From Candidatus Mediterraneibacter norfolkensis (GTDB lineage Bacteria; Bacillota; Clostridia; Lachnospirales; Lachnospiraceae): 38,048 nt of DNA. Position 1 is the first letter of the stretch. The number at the start of each line of letters is the position of its first letter. This document shows positions 9,098-17,649 of this stretch, one piece after another. The DNA lies in NCBI GenBank assembly GCA_019120615.1, contig DWUT01000249.1:1-38048 (forward strand). Reading direction: 5' to 3'. The notes under the pieces are model-generated. The model made no database searches. It had not been told where the DNA came from and saw nothing but the letters and a program-made list of their open reading frames with translations. Made by a program: the position numbers and the translations under genes.

Positions 9098-9174
9098 GTT
9101 GTGAAAAGAAGAGCGATGGTCCTCTGGCACACAGGATGTGTTAAGAACGTCAAATATTAAGGAGGTCACACAAA
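9098..9174 (+). promoter_or_regulatory. Possible ribosomal-protein L19 leader
   Basis: The 86-base gap before rplS contains a small imperfect hairpin, CCTCTG-GCA-CACAGG, ahead of AAGGAGG. A leader for L19 autoregulation is known in Firmicutes (the Rfam L19_leader family). I place this here by position and hairpin only; I did not match a covariance model. Confidence 0.35.
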
Positions 9175-9522
9175 ATGAACGAGATCATTAAGAAGATCGA
9201 AGCAGAGCAGTTAAAGGCTGAGGTTCCCCAGTTTAACGTGGGTGATACCGTAAGAGTACACGCAAAGATCAAAGAGGGTAACCGCGAAAGAATCCAGGTT
9301 TTCGAGGGAACAGTCCTGAAGAAACAGGGTGGCGGAGCGAGAGCTACTTTCACAGTAAGAAAGACATCCAACGGAATCGGAGTTGAGAAAACATGGCCGA
9401 TCCACTCTCCGCACGTTGAAAAAGTAGAGGTTGTCCGCAGAGGTAAAGTAAGAAGAGCTAAACTGAACTACTTGAGAAAACGCGTGGGTAAAGCTGCTAA
9501 GGTGAAAGAATTAGTAAAATAA
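9175..9522 (+). CDS. rplS: 50S ribosomal protein L19
   Basis: A 115-residue L19, located at the 30S-50S interface. Family features are clear: [49 protein letters not shown] and a basic tail. AAGGAGG is well placed upstream. It follows trmD as in most bacteria and ends in a strong terminator, closing the first transcription unit. Confidence 0.97.
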   Translation: MNEIIKKIEAEQLKAEVPQFNVGDTVRVHAKIKEGNRERIQVFEGTVLKKQGGGARATFTVRKTSNGIGVEKTWPIHSPHVEKVEVVRRGKVRRAKLNYLRKRVGKAAKVKELVK

Positions 9523-9530
9523 TGACCATG

Positions 9531-9567
9531 AGAGGGACAATTACAGATCTGTATTTGTCCCTCTTTT
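9531..9567 (+). terminator. Rho-independent terminator after rplS
   Basis: AGAGGGACAA pairs with TTGTCCCTCT around an inner palindrome TACAGATCTGTA, followed by TTTTGC. It lies 9 bases after the rplS stop. Confidence 0.85.
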
Positions 9568-9582
9568 GCTTATGGAGGATAT

Positions 9583-10242
9583 ATGAAGGGGTTAGATTTT
9601 CGTAAGAAGCGAAAGAAGCCGTCGCAGAGACCGCGCAGAAAGCCCGGGAGCAGCAAGCTCAAGTTTGAGGACAGAAGGCAGAAGCTTCATTTTGAAAGAA
9701 GACATATCGTCATAAATGCGAAGGCGGTCGTCATATGGGCCGTGGAGATCCTGATCCTGTGCATGGCGGCGGTATTTCTTGTGCTGGCGTTCGGCGAGCG
9801 GGTAAGTGTTGCCGGAGATTCCATGAATCCGGCCCTGAAAAACGGGGATGTTGTCCTGATCAACCGGCTCGTCTATGGGATCAAGTCACCGTCGAGAGGA
9901 GATGTTGTGGCTTTCCGGCCGAACGGGGATGTGGATGCCCATTATCAGATCAAACGGATCGTAGGACTTCCGGGGGAGACTGTCCAGATCACGGATGGCA
10001 GCGTCTATATCGACGGAGAGGAAGTGACAGATCACGTCTATGTGACGGGAATCGACTATGCCGGACTGGCGGAGGAACCGCTGGAACTGGGCGAGGACGA
10101 GTATTTCGTGATGGGCGACAATGCTTCGGCAAGCGACGACAGCCGGACGGCGGAGATCGGGAATGTCAGCCGTGACGATATCTACGGAAAAGTATGGTTT
10201 GAGGCGGGATTCGGGGAAAACTTCGGATTCGTCAGTGATTAG
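9583..10242 (+). CDS. lepB: Signal peptidase I (long form, first copy)
   Basis: A 219-residue membrane serine protease that removes signal peptides on the outer face of the membrane. A very basic cytosolic N-terminus of about 45 residues (RKKRKKPSQRPRRK) precedes one membrane segment at about 47-70. The catalytic Ser is at about 80 in GDSMNP and the catalytic Lys at about 124 in QIKRIVGLPGE. The C-terminal box reads GDNASASDDSR, missing the usual Arg after GDN. A second, shorter lepB lies 0.9 kb downstream on the other side of rbgA. The two may serve different substrates, but that is inference. Confidence 0.93.
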   Translation: MKGLDFRKKRKKPSQRPRRKPGSSKLKFEDRRQKLHFERRHIVINAKAVVIWAVEILILCMAAVFLVLAFGERVSVAGDSMNPALKNGDVVLINRLVYGIKSPSRGDVVAFRPNGDVDAHYQIKRIVGLPGETVQITDGSVYIDGEEVTDHVYVTGIDYAGLAEEPLELGEDEYFVMGDNASASDDSRTAEIGNVSRDDIYGKVWFEAGFGENFGFVSD

Positions 10243-10252
10243 GAGGGAAAAG

Positions 10253-11110
10253 ATGCACTTTCAATGGTATCCGGGCCACATGACAAAGGCAAGGAGAATG
10301 ATGCAGGAAAATATCAAGCTGATCGATCTGATCATCGAGCTGGTGGACGCCAGGATCCCCCTGAGCAGCAGGAACCCGGACATCGATGAACTGGGGAAGA
10401 ACAAGGCAAGGCTTATCCTGCTGAACAAGGCGGACCTTGCGGAGGACCGGCGCAACGACGAGTGGCTGGAATATTTTAAAGAAAAAGGATACTCTGCAGT
10501 CAAGGTAAACTCAAAAAAGGGGGGCGGGATCAAGTCCATCCAGTCTGTTATCCAGGAGGCATGCCGGGAGAAGACGGAACGGGACAGAAAGAGAGGCATC
10601 CTGAACCGCCCTGTGCGCGCGATGGTGGTAGGGATCCCCAATGTGGGAAAATCCACATTTATCAATGCGCTTGCGGGAAAGGCATGTGCAAAGACAGGGA
10701 ACAAGCCGGGAGTCACAAAGGGAAAACAGTGGATCCGCCTGAACAAAAACGTGGAGCTGCTGGACACGCCGGGAATCCTCTGGCCGAAGTTTGAGGATCA
10801 GGAAGTGGGACTGAAGCTTGCTTTTATCGGATCGATCAAGGATGAGATCCTTCAGACAGAAGAACTTGCGGCGGAGCTGATCAGGTTTCTGAACCGTGCT
10901 TATCCCGGGGTACTGGACGGGAAATACAGGATCGAGGCATCGGAAGATCCCTACGAAACTCTGGGGATGATCGCCGAGAGCCGGCACTGCCTTGCAAAGG
11001 GGAGCGGATATGACACGGAGAAGGCCGCGTCGATCCTGCTGGATGATTTCCGAAACGGCAATCTGGGGAGGATCACCCTTGAGACGCCTGAAAAAGCACA
11101 GCAGCAGTAG
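10253..11110 (+). CDS. rbgA: Ribosome biogenesis GTPase RbgA (YlqF)
   Basis: RbgA is a circularly permuted GTPase needed for late 50S assembly. The permuted order is visible: G4 NKAD at about residues 58-61, G1 GIPNVGKST at 127-135, then G3 DTPG at 171-174. The N-terminus, FQWYPGHMTKARR, is the family signature. The length of 285 residues from the ATG at 10253 matches the family. The ORF-track start at 10121 lies inside lepB and is rejected, because AGGAGG sits just before 10253. It is cotranscribed with both lepB genes. Confidence 0.95.
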   Translation: MHFQWYPGHMTKARRMMQENIKLIDLIIELVDARIPLSSRNPDIDELGKNKARLILLNKADLAEDRRNDEWLEYFKEKGYSAVKVNSKKGGGIKSIQSVIQEACREKTERDRKRGILNRPVRAMVVGIPNVGKSTFINALAGKACAKTGNKPGVTKGKQWIRLNKNVELLDTPGILWPKFEDQEVGLKLAFIGSIKDEILQTEELAAELIRFLNRAYPGVLDGKYRIEASEDPYETLGMIAESRHCLAKGSGYDTEKAASILLDDFRNGNLGRITLETPEKAQQQ

Positions 11111-11127
11111 AAAGAAGGACTGAGCAG

Positions 11128-11664
11128 ATGAAAAGCATTTTAAAAGAGCTTATGGGCTGGATCGTATATATTATTATCATAGTCGGGCTTGCCTGGGTGA
11201 TCATCACCTTTGTGGGCCAGAGGACACAGGTGAGCGGATCTTCCATGGAGACGACGCTCTCGGACGGAGATCAGCTTATCGTAGATAAGATTTCCTACCG
11301 GTTCCGGGATCCGAAGAGATACGATATTGTCGTATTCCCCTATCAGTATGAGGAGAATACCTATTATATCAAGAGGATTATCGGTCTCCCGGGAGAGACG
11401 GTCCAGGTTGTTGACGGTTATGTCTACATAGACGGGGAGCAGCTGGACGAGCATTATGGAAATGAAGTGATGCTGGATCCGGGGATCGCAGAGGAGCCGA
11501 TCACACTGGGGGACGATGAATATTTTGTCCTCGGTGATAACAGAAATAACAGCCAGGACAGCAGAGCGGCCAACGTGGGAGTGATCCACAGGAAGGATCT
11601 CCTCGGGCGCGCCTGGATACGGATCTGGCCTCTTTCGGAGTTCGGAGTGATAAAGCATGAGTAA
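11128..11664 (+). CDS. lepB: Signal peptidase I (short form, second copy)
   Basis: A 178-residue signal peptidase I with a short cytosolic N-terminus and one membrane segment at about 10-30. The catalytic Ser is at about 39 in SGSSMETTL and the Lys at about 82 in YIKRIIGLPGE. The box GDNRNNSQDSR is complete, unlike the first copy. It begins 17 bases after rbgA and its last 8 bases overlap rnhB. Both copies look catalytically intact. Confidence 0.93.
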   Translation: MKSILKELMGWIVYIIIIVGLAWVIITFVGQRTQVSGSSMETTLSDGDQLIVDKISYRFRDPKRYDIVVFPYQYEENTYYIKRIIGLPGETVQVVDGYVYIDGEQLDEHYGNEVMLDPGIAEEPITLGDDEYFVLGDNRNNSQDSRAANVGVIHRKDLLGRAWIRIWPLSEFGVIKHE

Positions 11665-12421
11665 AAGTATAGCTGAGATAAAAAAGGAATTTGATCGTGC
11701 CGCAGAGAACGAATGGGATGTTCTCTGCGGCGCGTATGCTTCTGACAGCCGCCAGGGCGTGCAGAACCTGATCGCCGGCTGCAGGAAAAAACAGGCGGCG
11801 CTTGCCCGTGAGAGGGAGCGGCTGTATGAGATGAGAGCTTATGAGAGAAAATATGAAGAGTACACTTATATCTGCGGAATCGATGAGGCGGGGAGAGGAC
11901 CTCTTGCAGGTCCGGTGGTGGCGGGGGCTGTGATCCTGCCAAAAGACTGCGAGATCCTTTATCTGAATGATTCAAAAAAACTGTCAGCCGCAAGGAGGGA
12001 GGAACTCTATGACGAGATCATGGAGAAGGCGGCGGCCGTCGGAGTCGGCATGGCTTCCCCGGCAAGGATCGACGAGATCAATATCCTCCAGGCAACCTAT
12101 GAGGCGATGCGCCAGGCGGTGGCATCCCTTTCGACAGCTCCGGAGATCCTGCTCAACGACGCGGTGACGATTCCGGATATGGTGATCCCTCAGATCCCCA
12201 TTATCAAGGGCGATGCGAAGAGCGTGTCTATCGCAGCGGCAAGTATCATCGCAAAAGTGACAAGGGACAGAGTAATGGTGCAGTATGACGAGATCCTGCC
12301 GGGATACGGGTTCGCCCAGAACAAGGGATACGGTTCAAAGGAGCATATCGAGGCGCTGAAGAAGCTGGGACCGACTCCCATACACCGGCTTTCTTTTATC
12401 GGTCATTTTGTAAATGTGTGA
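11657..12421 (+). CDS. rnhB: Ribonuclease HII
   Basis: RNase HII cuts RNA-DNA hybrids and removes misincorporated ribonucleotides. The catalytic start YICGIDEAGRGPLAGPVVAG is at about residues 71-89, with D75 and E76, and LNDSKKLS follows. The first 70 residues form the N-terminal extension known from Firmicute RNase HII. At 254 residues it is of normal length. It overlaps the end of lepB by 8 bases and precedes yraN, a common order. Confidence 0.94.
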   Translation: MSKSIAEIKKEFDRAAENEWDVLCGAYASDSRQGVQNLIAGCRKKQAALARERERLYEMRAYERKYEEYTYICGIDEAGRGPLAGPVVAGAVILPKDCEILYLNDSKKLSAARREELYDEIMEKAAAVGVGMASPARIDEINILQATYEAMRQAVASLSTAPEILLNDAVTIPDMVIPQIPIIKGDAKSVSIAAASIIAKVTRDRVMVQYDEILPGYGFAQNKGYGSKEHIEALKKLGPTPIHRLSFIGHFVNV

Positions 12422-12435
12422 GAGGGTGAGGAAAT

Positions 12436-12786
12436 ATGCCGGAGAAAAGGAACAGACGGCAGACAGGCACGGATTATGAGCGGGCGGCCGGATTCTATCT
12501 GGAACAGATGGGGTGGACGATACTGGAATACAATTACAGATGCAGGAGCGCAGAGATAGATATAGTTGCCAGAGACGGGGAGTATCTGGTATTCTGTGAA
12601 GTGAAGTACCGTTCGGACGGAACAAAAGGAGATCCGCTCGAGGCGGTGGACGCGCGGAAACAGCAGCGGATCCGAAGAGCGGCTCTGTATTATCTGACAG
12701 AGCATGGGAAGAACGACGCGCCCTGCCGGTTTGATGTGATCGGGATCCAGGGAACGAAGATCACACATATCCGGGACGCTTTCTGA
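12436..12786 (+). CDS. yraN: YraN family (UPF0102) nuclease-fold protein
   Basis: A 116-residue member of UPF0102. The family core is present: G-x-x-Y-E-R-A-A near the N-terminus, then EIDIVARDGEYLVFCEVKYR, a PD-(D/E)XK-like D...EVK pattern, then VDARKQQRIRRAALYYL. The biochemical role is not settled, although the fold resembles Holliday-junction resolvases. It lies 14 bases after rnhB, its usual neighbour. Confidence 0.9.
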   Translation: MPEKRNRRQTGTDYERAAGFYLEQMGWTILEYNYRCRSAEIDIVARDGEYLVFCEVKYRSDGTKGDPLEAVDARKQQRIRRAALYYLTEHGKNDAPCRFDVIGIQGTKITHIRDAF

Positions 12787-12829
12787 AAAATGTGCTTGAA
12801 AAAAGTTATTTGAGAAGGGAGGCGGCTAT

Positions 12830-13693
12830 ATGAGTCTGGGGCTTCATTATAAGGATGACAGGCATATATTTGACGAGCGGGGACTGGGAGGAACCCCTTA
12901 TCTGGAATTTCCTCTCTTAAGAGAAACAGGGATCGTGAAACATGGATTCTCCACCAGGCTGGGCGGTGTAAGCCGCGGAGACTACGCTTCTCTGAACCTG
13001 AGTTTTGACCGGGGAGACGATCCGGAGGCAGTGCGGGAGAACTTCAGGCGCATCGGAGCAGCCATCGGTGTGAGATGTGAGGATATGGTCCTTTCACAAC
13101 AGACCCATACTACCAATATCCGGCTTGTGACAGAAGAAGACAGAGGAAAAGGCATTGTAAGGGAACGGGACTACACAGATGTGGACGGTCTGATCACAGA
13201 TGTTCCGGGAATCTGTCTCGTGACCGGTTATGCGGACTGCGTCCCCCTGTATTTCGTGGATCCGGTTAAGAAGGCGATCGGGCTGAGCCACTCCGGATGG
13301 CGCGGCACTGTCGGGAAGATCGGGAAAAAGACAGTGGACATGATGACGGAGCAGTTTGGGTCTGATCCGAAAGATATTCTTGCCGCAGTGGGTCCTTCGG
13401 TCTGTATGGACTGCTACGAGGTAAGTGAAGAGGTGATCGAAAAGTTCCGGGAAAACTTTGATGAAGAGTGCTGGAAGGAACTTTTTTACAGAAAGGACAA
13501 TGGAAAATATCAGCTGGATCTCTGGAAAGCGAATGAATTGATCTTCCGGGAAGCCGGGATCCTGCCGGAGCATATGGCAGTGACAAACGTCTGTACCCAC
13601 TGCAACAGCCGGATCCTGTATTCTCACCGTGCGGCGGGAAACCGGAGGGGAAACCTCTCTGCGTTTCTTGCCCTCAGACAAGGAGGTAGATGA
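12830..13693 (+). CDS. pgeF: Multicopper-oxidase-like/purine nucleoside phosphorylase PgeF (YfiH, laccase domain)
   Basis: A 287-residue YfiH/DUF152 protein. Members show purine nucleoside phosphorylase and related activities, and the E. coli homologue acts in peptidoglycan editing. Motifs include HGFSTRLGGVS, SQQTHT, TGYADCVPLYF, GLSHSGWRGTV, GPSVCMDCYEV and CTHCNS, giving the conserved His/Cys metal-site set. The start at 12830 has GGGAGGCGGC upstream. It follows yraN and is nearly contiguous with mscS. Confidence 0.9.
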   Translation: MSLGLHYKDDRHIFDERGLGGTPYLEFPLLRETGIVKHGFSTRLGGVSRGDYASLNLSFDRGDDPEAVRENFRRIGAAIGVRCEDMVLSQQTHTTNIRLVTEEDRGKGIVRERDYTDVDGLITDVPGICLVTGYADCVPLYFVDPVKKAIGLSHSGWRGTVGKIGKKTVDMMTEQFGSDPKDILAAVGPSVCMDCYEVSEEVIEKFRENFDEECWKELFYRKDNGKYQLDLWKANELIFREAGILPEHMAVTNVCTHCNSRILYSHRAAGNRRGNLSAFLALRQGGR

Positions 13694-13695
13694 AT

Positions 13696-14646
13696 ATGTT
13701 TGAAACAGCAGGAAAGTTAATGGCATATCTGACGGTCCTTACATCCACATCCGGTACGACGGATCAGACTGTGGAAGAGGTGATCGACTCCGCAACGGAG
13801 GTTACGGCGGAAGCGGGACAGGAAGTGAACCAGTTCTTCCAGATGTTCCAGGACAACCTGCCGAACATTGTAGCGTTTGGACTTCAGGTTGTGTTTGCAT
13901 TTGTCTTTTTTATTATTGGAAGCAAAGTGATCAGCTGGATCCGGAAGCTGGTACGCCGGTCCATGGAACGTGCAGATGCGGATACCGGGGTGCAGCAGTT
14001 TGTGGATTCACTGCTGAAATTCGGTTTATACGCCATCCTTCTCTTCTCTATTGCAACCAGGTTTGGAGTTGAGCCATCTTCGGTTGCGGCTCTGATCGCT
14101 TCAGCAGGAGTGGCTGTAGGCCTGGCATTACAGGGGAGCCTTTCAAACTTTGCAGGCGGGATCCTTATCCTTCTCATCAAGCCGTTTGCGGTGGGAGACT
14201 ATATTATCGTGACGGGAGAAGGGATCGAGGGGACGGTAAAAGAGATCCAGATCTTTTACACGAAGATGGCGACAGTGGACAATCAGACTGTCGTCGTACC
14301 TAATGGCATCCTGACGGACAACAGTCTGACAAACGTTACGGCAAGGCCGGAGCGACAGCTCGATCTGAAGGTGGGAATCTCATATGATTCTGATCTGAGA
14401 AAGGCAAAAAGCCTGATCGAGAACATGCTTTTATCCCATGAAGATATCATACAGGATAAGGATATCAAGGTGTTTGTGGACTCTCTTGCCGACAGCGCTG
14501 TCATGATCGGGCTGAGGGCATGGGTCCCGACAGAGAAATACTGGGCGACCAGGTGGCAGCTTCTGGAAAATATCAAGCTGACCTTCGACGAGGAAGGGAT
14601 CGAGATCCCGTATGATCAGCTTACGGTACATGTGAAGGAGCAGTAA
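13696..14646 (+). CDS. mscS: Small-conductance mechanosensitive channel, MscS family
   Basis: A 316-residue membrane channel that opens under membrane tension to release solutes. An N-terminal extracytoplasmic segment precedes three membrane helices. The pore helix is ALIASAGVAVGLALQGSLSNFAGG at about 132-155, the classic Ala/Gly-rich MscS TM3. A beta domain (IVTGEGIEGTVKEIQIF, VVVPNG) and a cytoplasmic cage follow. I prefer the ATG at 13696, 9 bases from AGGAGG, to the ORF-track ATG at 13690, which is only 3 bases from it and overlaps pgeF. A strong terminator follows. Confidence 0.92.
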   Translation: MFETAGKLMAYLTVLTSTSGTTDQTVEEVIDSATEVTAEAGQEVNQFFQMFQDNLPNIVAFGLQVVFAFVFFIIGSKVISWIRKLVRRSMERADADTGVQQFVDSLLKFGLYAILLFSIATRFGVEPSSVAALIASAGVAVGLALQGSLSNFAGGILILLIKPFAVGDYIIVTGEGIEGTVKEIQIFYTKMATVDNQTVVVPNGILTDNSLTNVTARPERQLDLKVGISYDSDLRKAKSLIENMLLSHEDIIQDKDIKVFVDSLADSAVMIGLRAWVPTEKYWATRWQLLENIKLTFDEEGIEIPYDQLTVHVKEQ

Positions 14647-14702
14647 CGGGGAACGGAAGCGCCGCGCTGAAAATGAATAAGGAAATTTAAAATCTATAGA
14701 TT

Positions 14703-14752
14703 GAAGATGTATTGATTTTTGAAAATAAAAACAATACATCTTCTTATTTTTT
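14703..14752 (+). terminator. Terminator after mscS, with embedded operator-like repeats
   Basis: GAAGATGTATTG (14703-14714) pairs perfectly with CAATACATCTTC (14732-14743) and is followed by TTATTTTTT. Its arms contain the word AAGATGTATTG that recurs in the repressor promoter at 14799, so the same DNA may also be a regulator binding site. Confidence 0.75.
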
Positions 14753-14789
14753 GCCAAAAATCAGAATTTATTTTTGTGGATGCTGCGAA

Positions 14790-14818
14790 TTGTATTGAAA
14801 GATGTATTGTTTTATCAT
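14790..14818 (+). promoter_or_regulatory. Promoter of the arabinose repressor gene with a candidate operator
   Basis: TTGTAT and TATCAT are spaced 17 bases apart. The spacer holds AAGATGTATTG (about 14799-14809), the third copy of the word that forms both arms of the hairpin about 90 bases upstream. This arrangement suits autorepression by DNA looping or cooperative binding. The word does not resemble the B. subtilis AraR operator closely, so the regulator link is inferred from position. Confidence 0.55.
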
Positions 14819-14840
14819 ATTGACAGAGAGGAGGCGGCGG

Positions 14841-15923
14841 ATGCAGAAAAAATACGAAACAGTCATAGCCTGGGTCACAGAAGGGATCGAGAGCGGAGCG
14901 CTGCGGTATGGAGAAAAGCTCCCTTCTGAAAAAGAACTTGCGGAGCGGTTCGGCGTCAGCCGGCAGACGGTAAGACGGGCGCTGGAAGACCTGAACAGGG
15001 ACGGGATCGTGGAGAGCCGTAAGGGAAGCGGGACATACGCTGCGGCCACAGGCCGGAGAAGGACGGAAGAAAAGCTGACTATTGCCGCTATGCTGACTTA
15101 TGTGGATACCTATATTTTCCCTTCGATCATCAAAGGAATGGAATCGGAGATCTCTCGGGAAGAAAATGTGCTTCAGATCACGATGAATGATAATACGGCA
15201 GAAAAGGAGCGAAGGATACTGCAGGATTTTGTGAGAATGGGGTCCATTGACGGACTGATTGCCGAGGCGGTCAGGAGCAGTCTGCCGAATCCGAACCTGG
15301 ATCTGTACAGACAGCTTGAAAAGGCGGGGATTCCGGTCCTTTTTGTGAACAGCTGGTATGACGGTCTGGACATCCCTCATGTAAGCATGGACGACCGGAT
15401 GGCAGGGTACAGGGCGGCAAAACACCTGCTGGAGTGCGGACACATGAGGATCGGCGGGGTGTTTAAATCCGATGACGGACAGGGAAGACTGAGGTATGCG
15501 GGATACACAAGAGCTCTTATGGAGAAGGAGATCCCTGTGAAGGACAGCAGAGTGATTTGGATGGATTCCGAGGAAATCCGGGAACCCGGGGAGGTAAGCG
15601 AAAAAATTCTCCGAAGGCTTCAGGATTGCACGGCATGTGTCTGCTACAATGACGAGATTGCCTGTAAGCTGGTCAATATCCTGAAAGGGGCAGGGCGCGG
15701 CGTCCCCGATGATATTTCGATCATTGGGATCGATAACTCTGCTTTTGCGGAATTCTGTGCCGTACCGCTTACCTCGGTGGTCAATCCCGTGGAAGAACTG
15801 GGACGCACGGCGGCACGCAAGATCACAGACCGGATCGTACATGGACAGAAGATGGAGACGACGGAATTTCAGCCGGAGATCTGCATACGAGATTCTGTGC
15901 GCATGATCCGGGACGGGACATGA
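14841..15923 (+). CDS. araR: AraR-type transcriptional repressor (GntR DNA-binding, LacI-type sensor)
   Basis: A 360-residue regulator. Residues 1-70 form a GntR winged helix (KLPSEKELAERFGVSRQTVR, then SRKGSGTYAA). Residues about 75-350 form a LacI/PurR-type sugar-binding domain (PSIIKGMESEI, DGLIAEAV, GHMRIGGVFKSDDGQGR, CYNDEIA, ISIIGIDNS). This pairing is the hallmark of AraR, which releases DNA on binding L-arabinose. araA follows 90 bases later. The ATG at 14841 follows GAGGAGG; the ORF-track start at 14802 lies within the promoter. The sugar specificity is inferred from the neighbour. Confidence 0.88.
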   Translation: MQKKYETVIAWVTEGIESGALRYGEKLPSEKELAERFGVSRQTVRRALEDLNRDGIVESRKGSGTYAAATGRRRTEEKLTIAAMLTYVDTYIFPSIIKGMESEISREENVLQITMNDNTAEKERRILQDFVRMGSIDGLIAEAVRSSLPNPNLDLYRQLEKAGIPVLFVNSWYDGLDIPHVSMDDRMAGYRAAKHLLECGHMRIGGVFKSDDGQGRLRYAGYTRALMEKEIPVKDSRVIWMDSEEIREPGEVSEKILRRLQDCTACVCYNDEIACKLVNILKGAGRGVPDDISIIGIDNSAFAEFCAVPLTSVVNPVEELGRTAARKITDRIVHGQKMETTEFQPEICIRDSVRMIRDGT

Positions 15924-16013
15924 AACCGGAAAAACATAACAGCCGAGAAAGGAAAAAACAGAAATATTAAGAAAACGGGAGCAGACTGCTTCCTTATCAA
16001 GGAGGAAAACACT

Positions 16014-17513
16014 ATGCTGAAAAGAAAAGACTACAAATTCTGGTTCTGTACGGGATCACAGGACCTGTACGGCGACGAATGCCTTGCCCATGTGGCGGAG
16101 CATGCGAAGATCATTGTGGAAAAAATAAACGAGTCCGGCGTCCTTCCCTATGAAGTGATATGGAAACCGACTCTGATCACGAACGAGCTGATCCGAAAGA
16201 CATTTAACGAGGCAAACATGGATGAGAACTGCGCGGGCGTCATCACCTGGATGCACACGTTCTCTCCGGCCAAATCCTGGATTCTGGGACTTCAGGAGTA
16301 CAGAAAGCCTCTTCTCCACCTTCACACTCAGTTCAATATGGAGATCCCCTACGATACCATCGATATGGATTTCATGAACGAAAACCAGTCTGCTCACGGC
16401 GGCCGTGAGTTCGGACATATCTTTACCCGGATGGGAATCGAGCGAAAAGTTGTCGTGGGACACTGGTCTGACGAGAAAGTGCAGAAAAAGATCGCGTCCT
16501 GGATGCGCACTGCGGTGGGCGTGATCGAGAGCAGTCACGTCCGTGTCATGAGAGTTGCAGACAATATGAGAAATGTTGCGGTGACAGACGGTGATAAAGT
16601 GGAAGCACAGATCAGATTCGGATGGGAAGTGGACGCATATCCGGTCAATGAGATCGCCGAGGCGGTAGAGGACGTAAAAGCGGGAGAGGTGAACGCTCTT
16701 GTAGACGAGTATTATGATACCTACCAGATCCTTCTCGAGGGAAGGGATCCGGATGAGTTCCGCCGTCATGTGGCAGTGCAGGCACAGATTGAGATCGGGT
16801 TCGAGCGGTTCCTGGATGAGAAAAACTATCAGGCGATCGTCACACACTTCGGTGATCTGGGAAGTCTGAAACAGCTTCCGGGCCTGGCGATCCAGAGGCT
16901 GATGCAGAAAGGATACGGCTTCGGAGGAGAAGGAGACTGGAAGACCGCCGCCATGGTCCGCATCATGAAGATCATGACAGAAGGCATGAAAGACGCAAAA
17001 GGAACGTCGTTTATGGAGGACTATACATACAATCTGGTACCTGGAAAGGAAGGGATACTCCAGGCTCATATGCTGGAAGTGTGCCCGTCCATCTCAGACG
17101 GTCCCATCAGCATCAAGGTGAATCCGCTTTCCATGGGAGACAGGGAGGATCCGGCGAGACTGGTATTTACCGCGAAGGAAGGCCCGGCCATCGCCACGTC
17201 CCTGATCGACCTGGGAGACCGGTTCCGCCTGATCATCAACAATGTGGAGTGCAAAAAGACGGAAAAGCCCATGCCGAAACTGCCGGTGGCGACTGCGTAC
17301 TGGACTCCGGAACCGGATCTCTATACCGGGGCGGAAGCGTGGATCCTCTGCGGAGGCGCGCATCACACAGCTTTCACTTACGACCTGACTGCGGAGCAGA
17401 TGGGCGACTGGGCGGCGATGATGGGCATCGAGGCGGTTTATATCGATAAGGACACGAAGATCAGAGACCTGAAAAATGAACTCAGGTGGAACGAGATCGC
17501 ATACCGGAAATAG
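16014..17513 (+). CDS. araA: L-arabinose isomerase
   Basis: AraA converts L-arabinose to L-ribulose in the cytoplasm, the first catabolic step. The 499-residue length is typical. Family features include FWFCTGSQDLYGDE at the N-terminus, GVITWMHTFSPAKSWI, HLHTQFN, HGGREFGHI, GFGGEGDWKTAAMVR, SFMEDYTYNL and GGAHHTAF. AAGGAGG is 8 bases upstream. Probably cotranscribed with araR. No araD (ribulose-5-phosphate 4-epimerase) is in the window, so the pathway is completed elsewhere. Confidence 0.97.
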   Translation: MLKRKDYKFWFCTGSQDLYGDECLAHVAEHAKIIVEKINESGVLPYEVIWKPTLITNELIRKTFNEANMDENCAGVITWMHTFSPAKSWILGLQEYRKPLLHLHTQFNMEIPYDTIDMDFMNENQSAHGGREFGHIFTRMGIERKVVVGHWSDEKVQKKIASWMRTAVGVIESSHVRVMRVADNMRNVAVTDGDKVEAQIRFGWEVDAYPVNEIAEAVEDVKAGEVNALVDEYYDTYQILLEGRDPDEFRRHVAVQAQIEIGFERFLDEKNYQAIVTHFGDLGSLKQLPGLAIQRLMQKGYGFGGEGDWKTAAMVRIMKIMTEGMKDAKGTSFMEDYTYNLVPGKEGILQAHMLEVCPSISDGPISIKVNPLSMGDREDPARLVFTAKEGPAIATSLIDLGDRFRLIINNVECKKTEKPMPKLPVATAYWTPEPDLYTGAEAWILCGGAHHTAFTYDLTAEQMGDWAAMMGIEAVYIDKDTKIRDLKNELRWNEIAYRK

Positions 17514-17546
17514 ACCTGATGCATGCTGGAAATAGCCCGTAATACG

Positions 17547-17575
17547 TTGAAAAGTTACTCCCCGGACGGTATAAT
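17547..17575 (+). promoter_or_regulatory. Near-consensus promoter for the diaminopimelate dehydrogenase gene
   Basis: TTGAAA and a perfect TATAAT are spaced 17 bases apart. This gives the ddh gene its own strong sigma-A start, separate from the arabinose genes around it. The leader of about 70 bases shows no lysine-riboswitch features. Confidence 0.75.
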
Positions 17576-17649
17576 AACAAAAGGAGCGATGCCTTTTGGG
17601 ATCTGGTCCTGGAGTGTATCGTGATCAACAATACCAAAGGAGTAGAAAA

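Noticed and set aside
8336-9169. 277-residue minus-strand ORF opposite trmD
   Set aside because: Long because of GC-rich codon bias in trmD; the composition is typical of an antisense shadow and trmD is certain.
17576-17649. Possible lysine riboswitch before ddh
   Set aside because: The leader is only about 70 bases, far too short for a lysine riboswitch, and no core motif is present.
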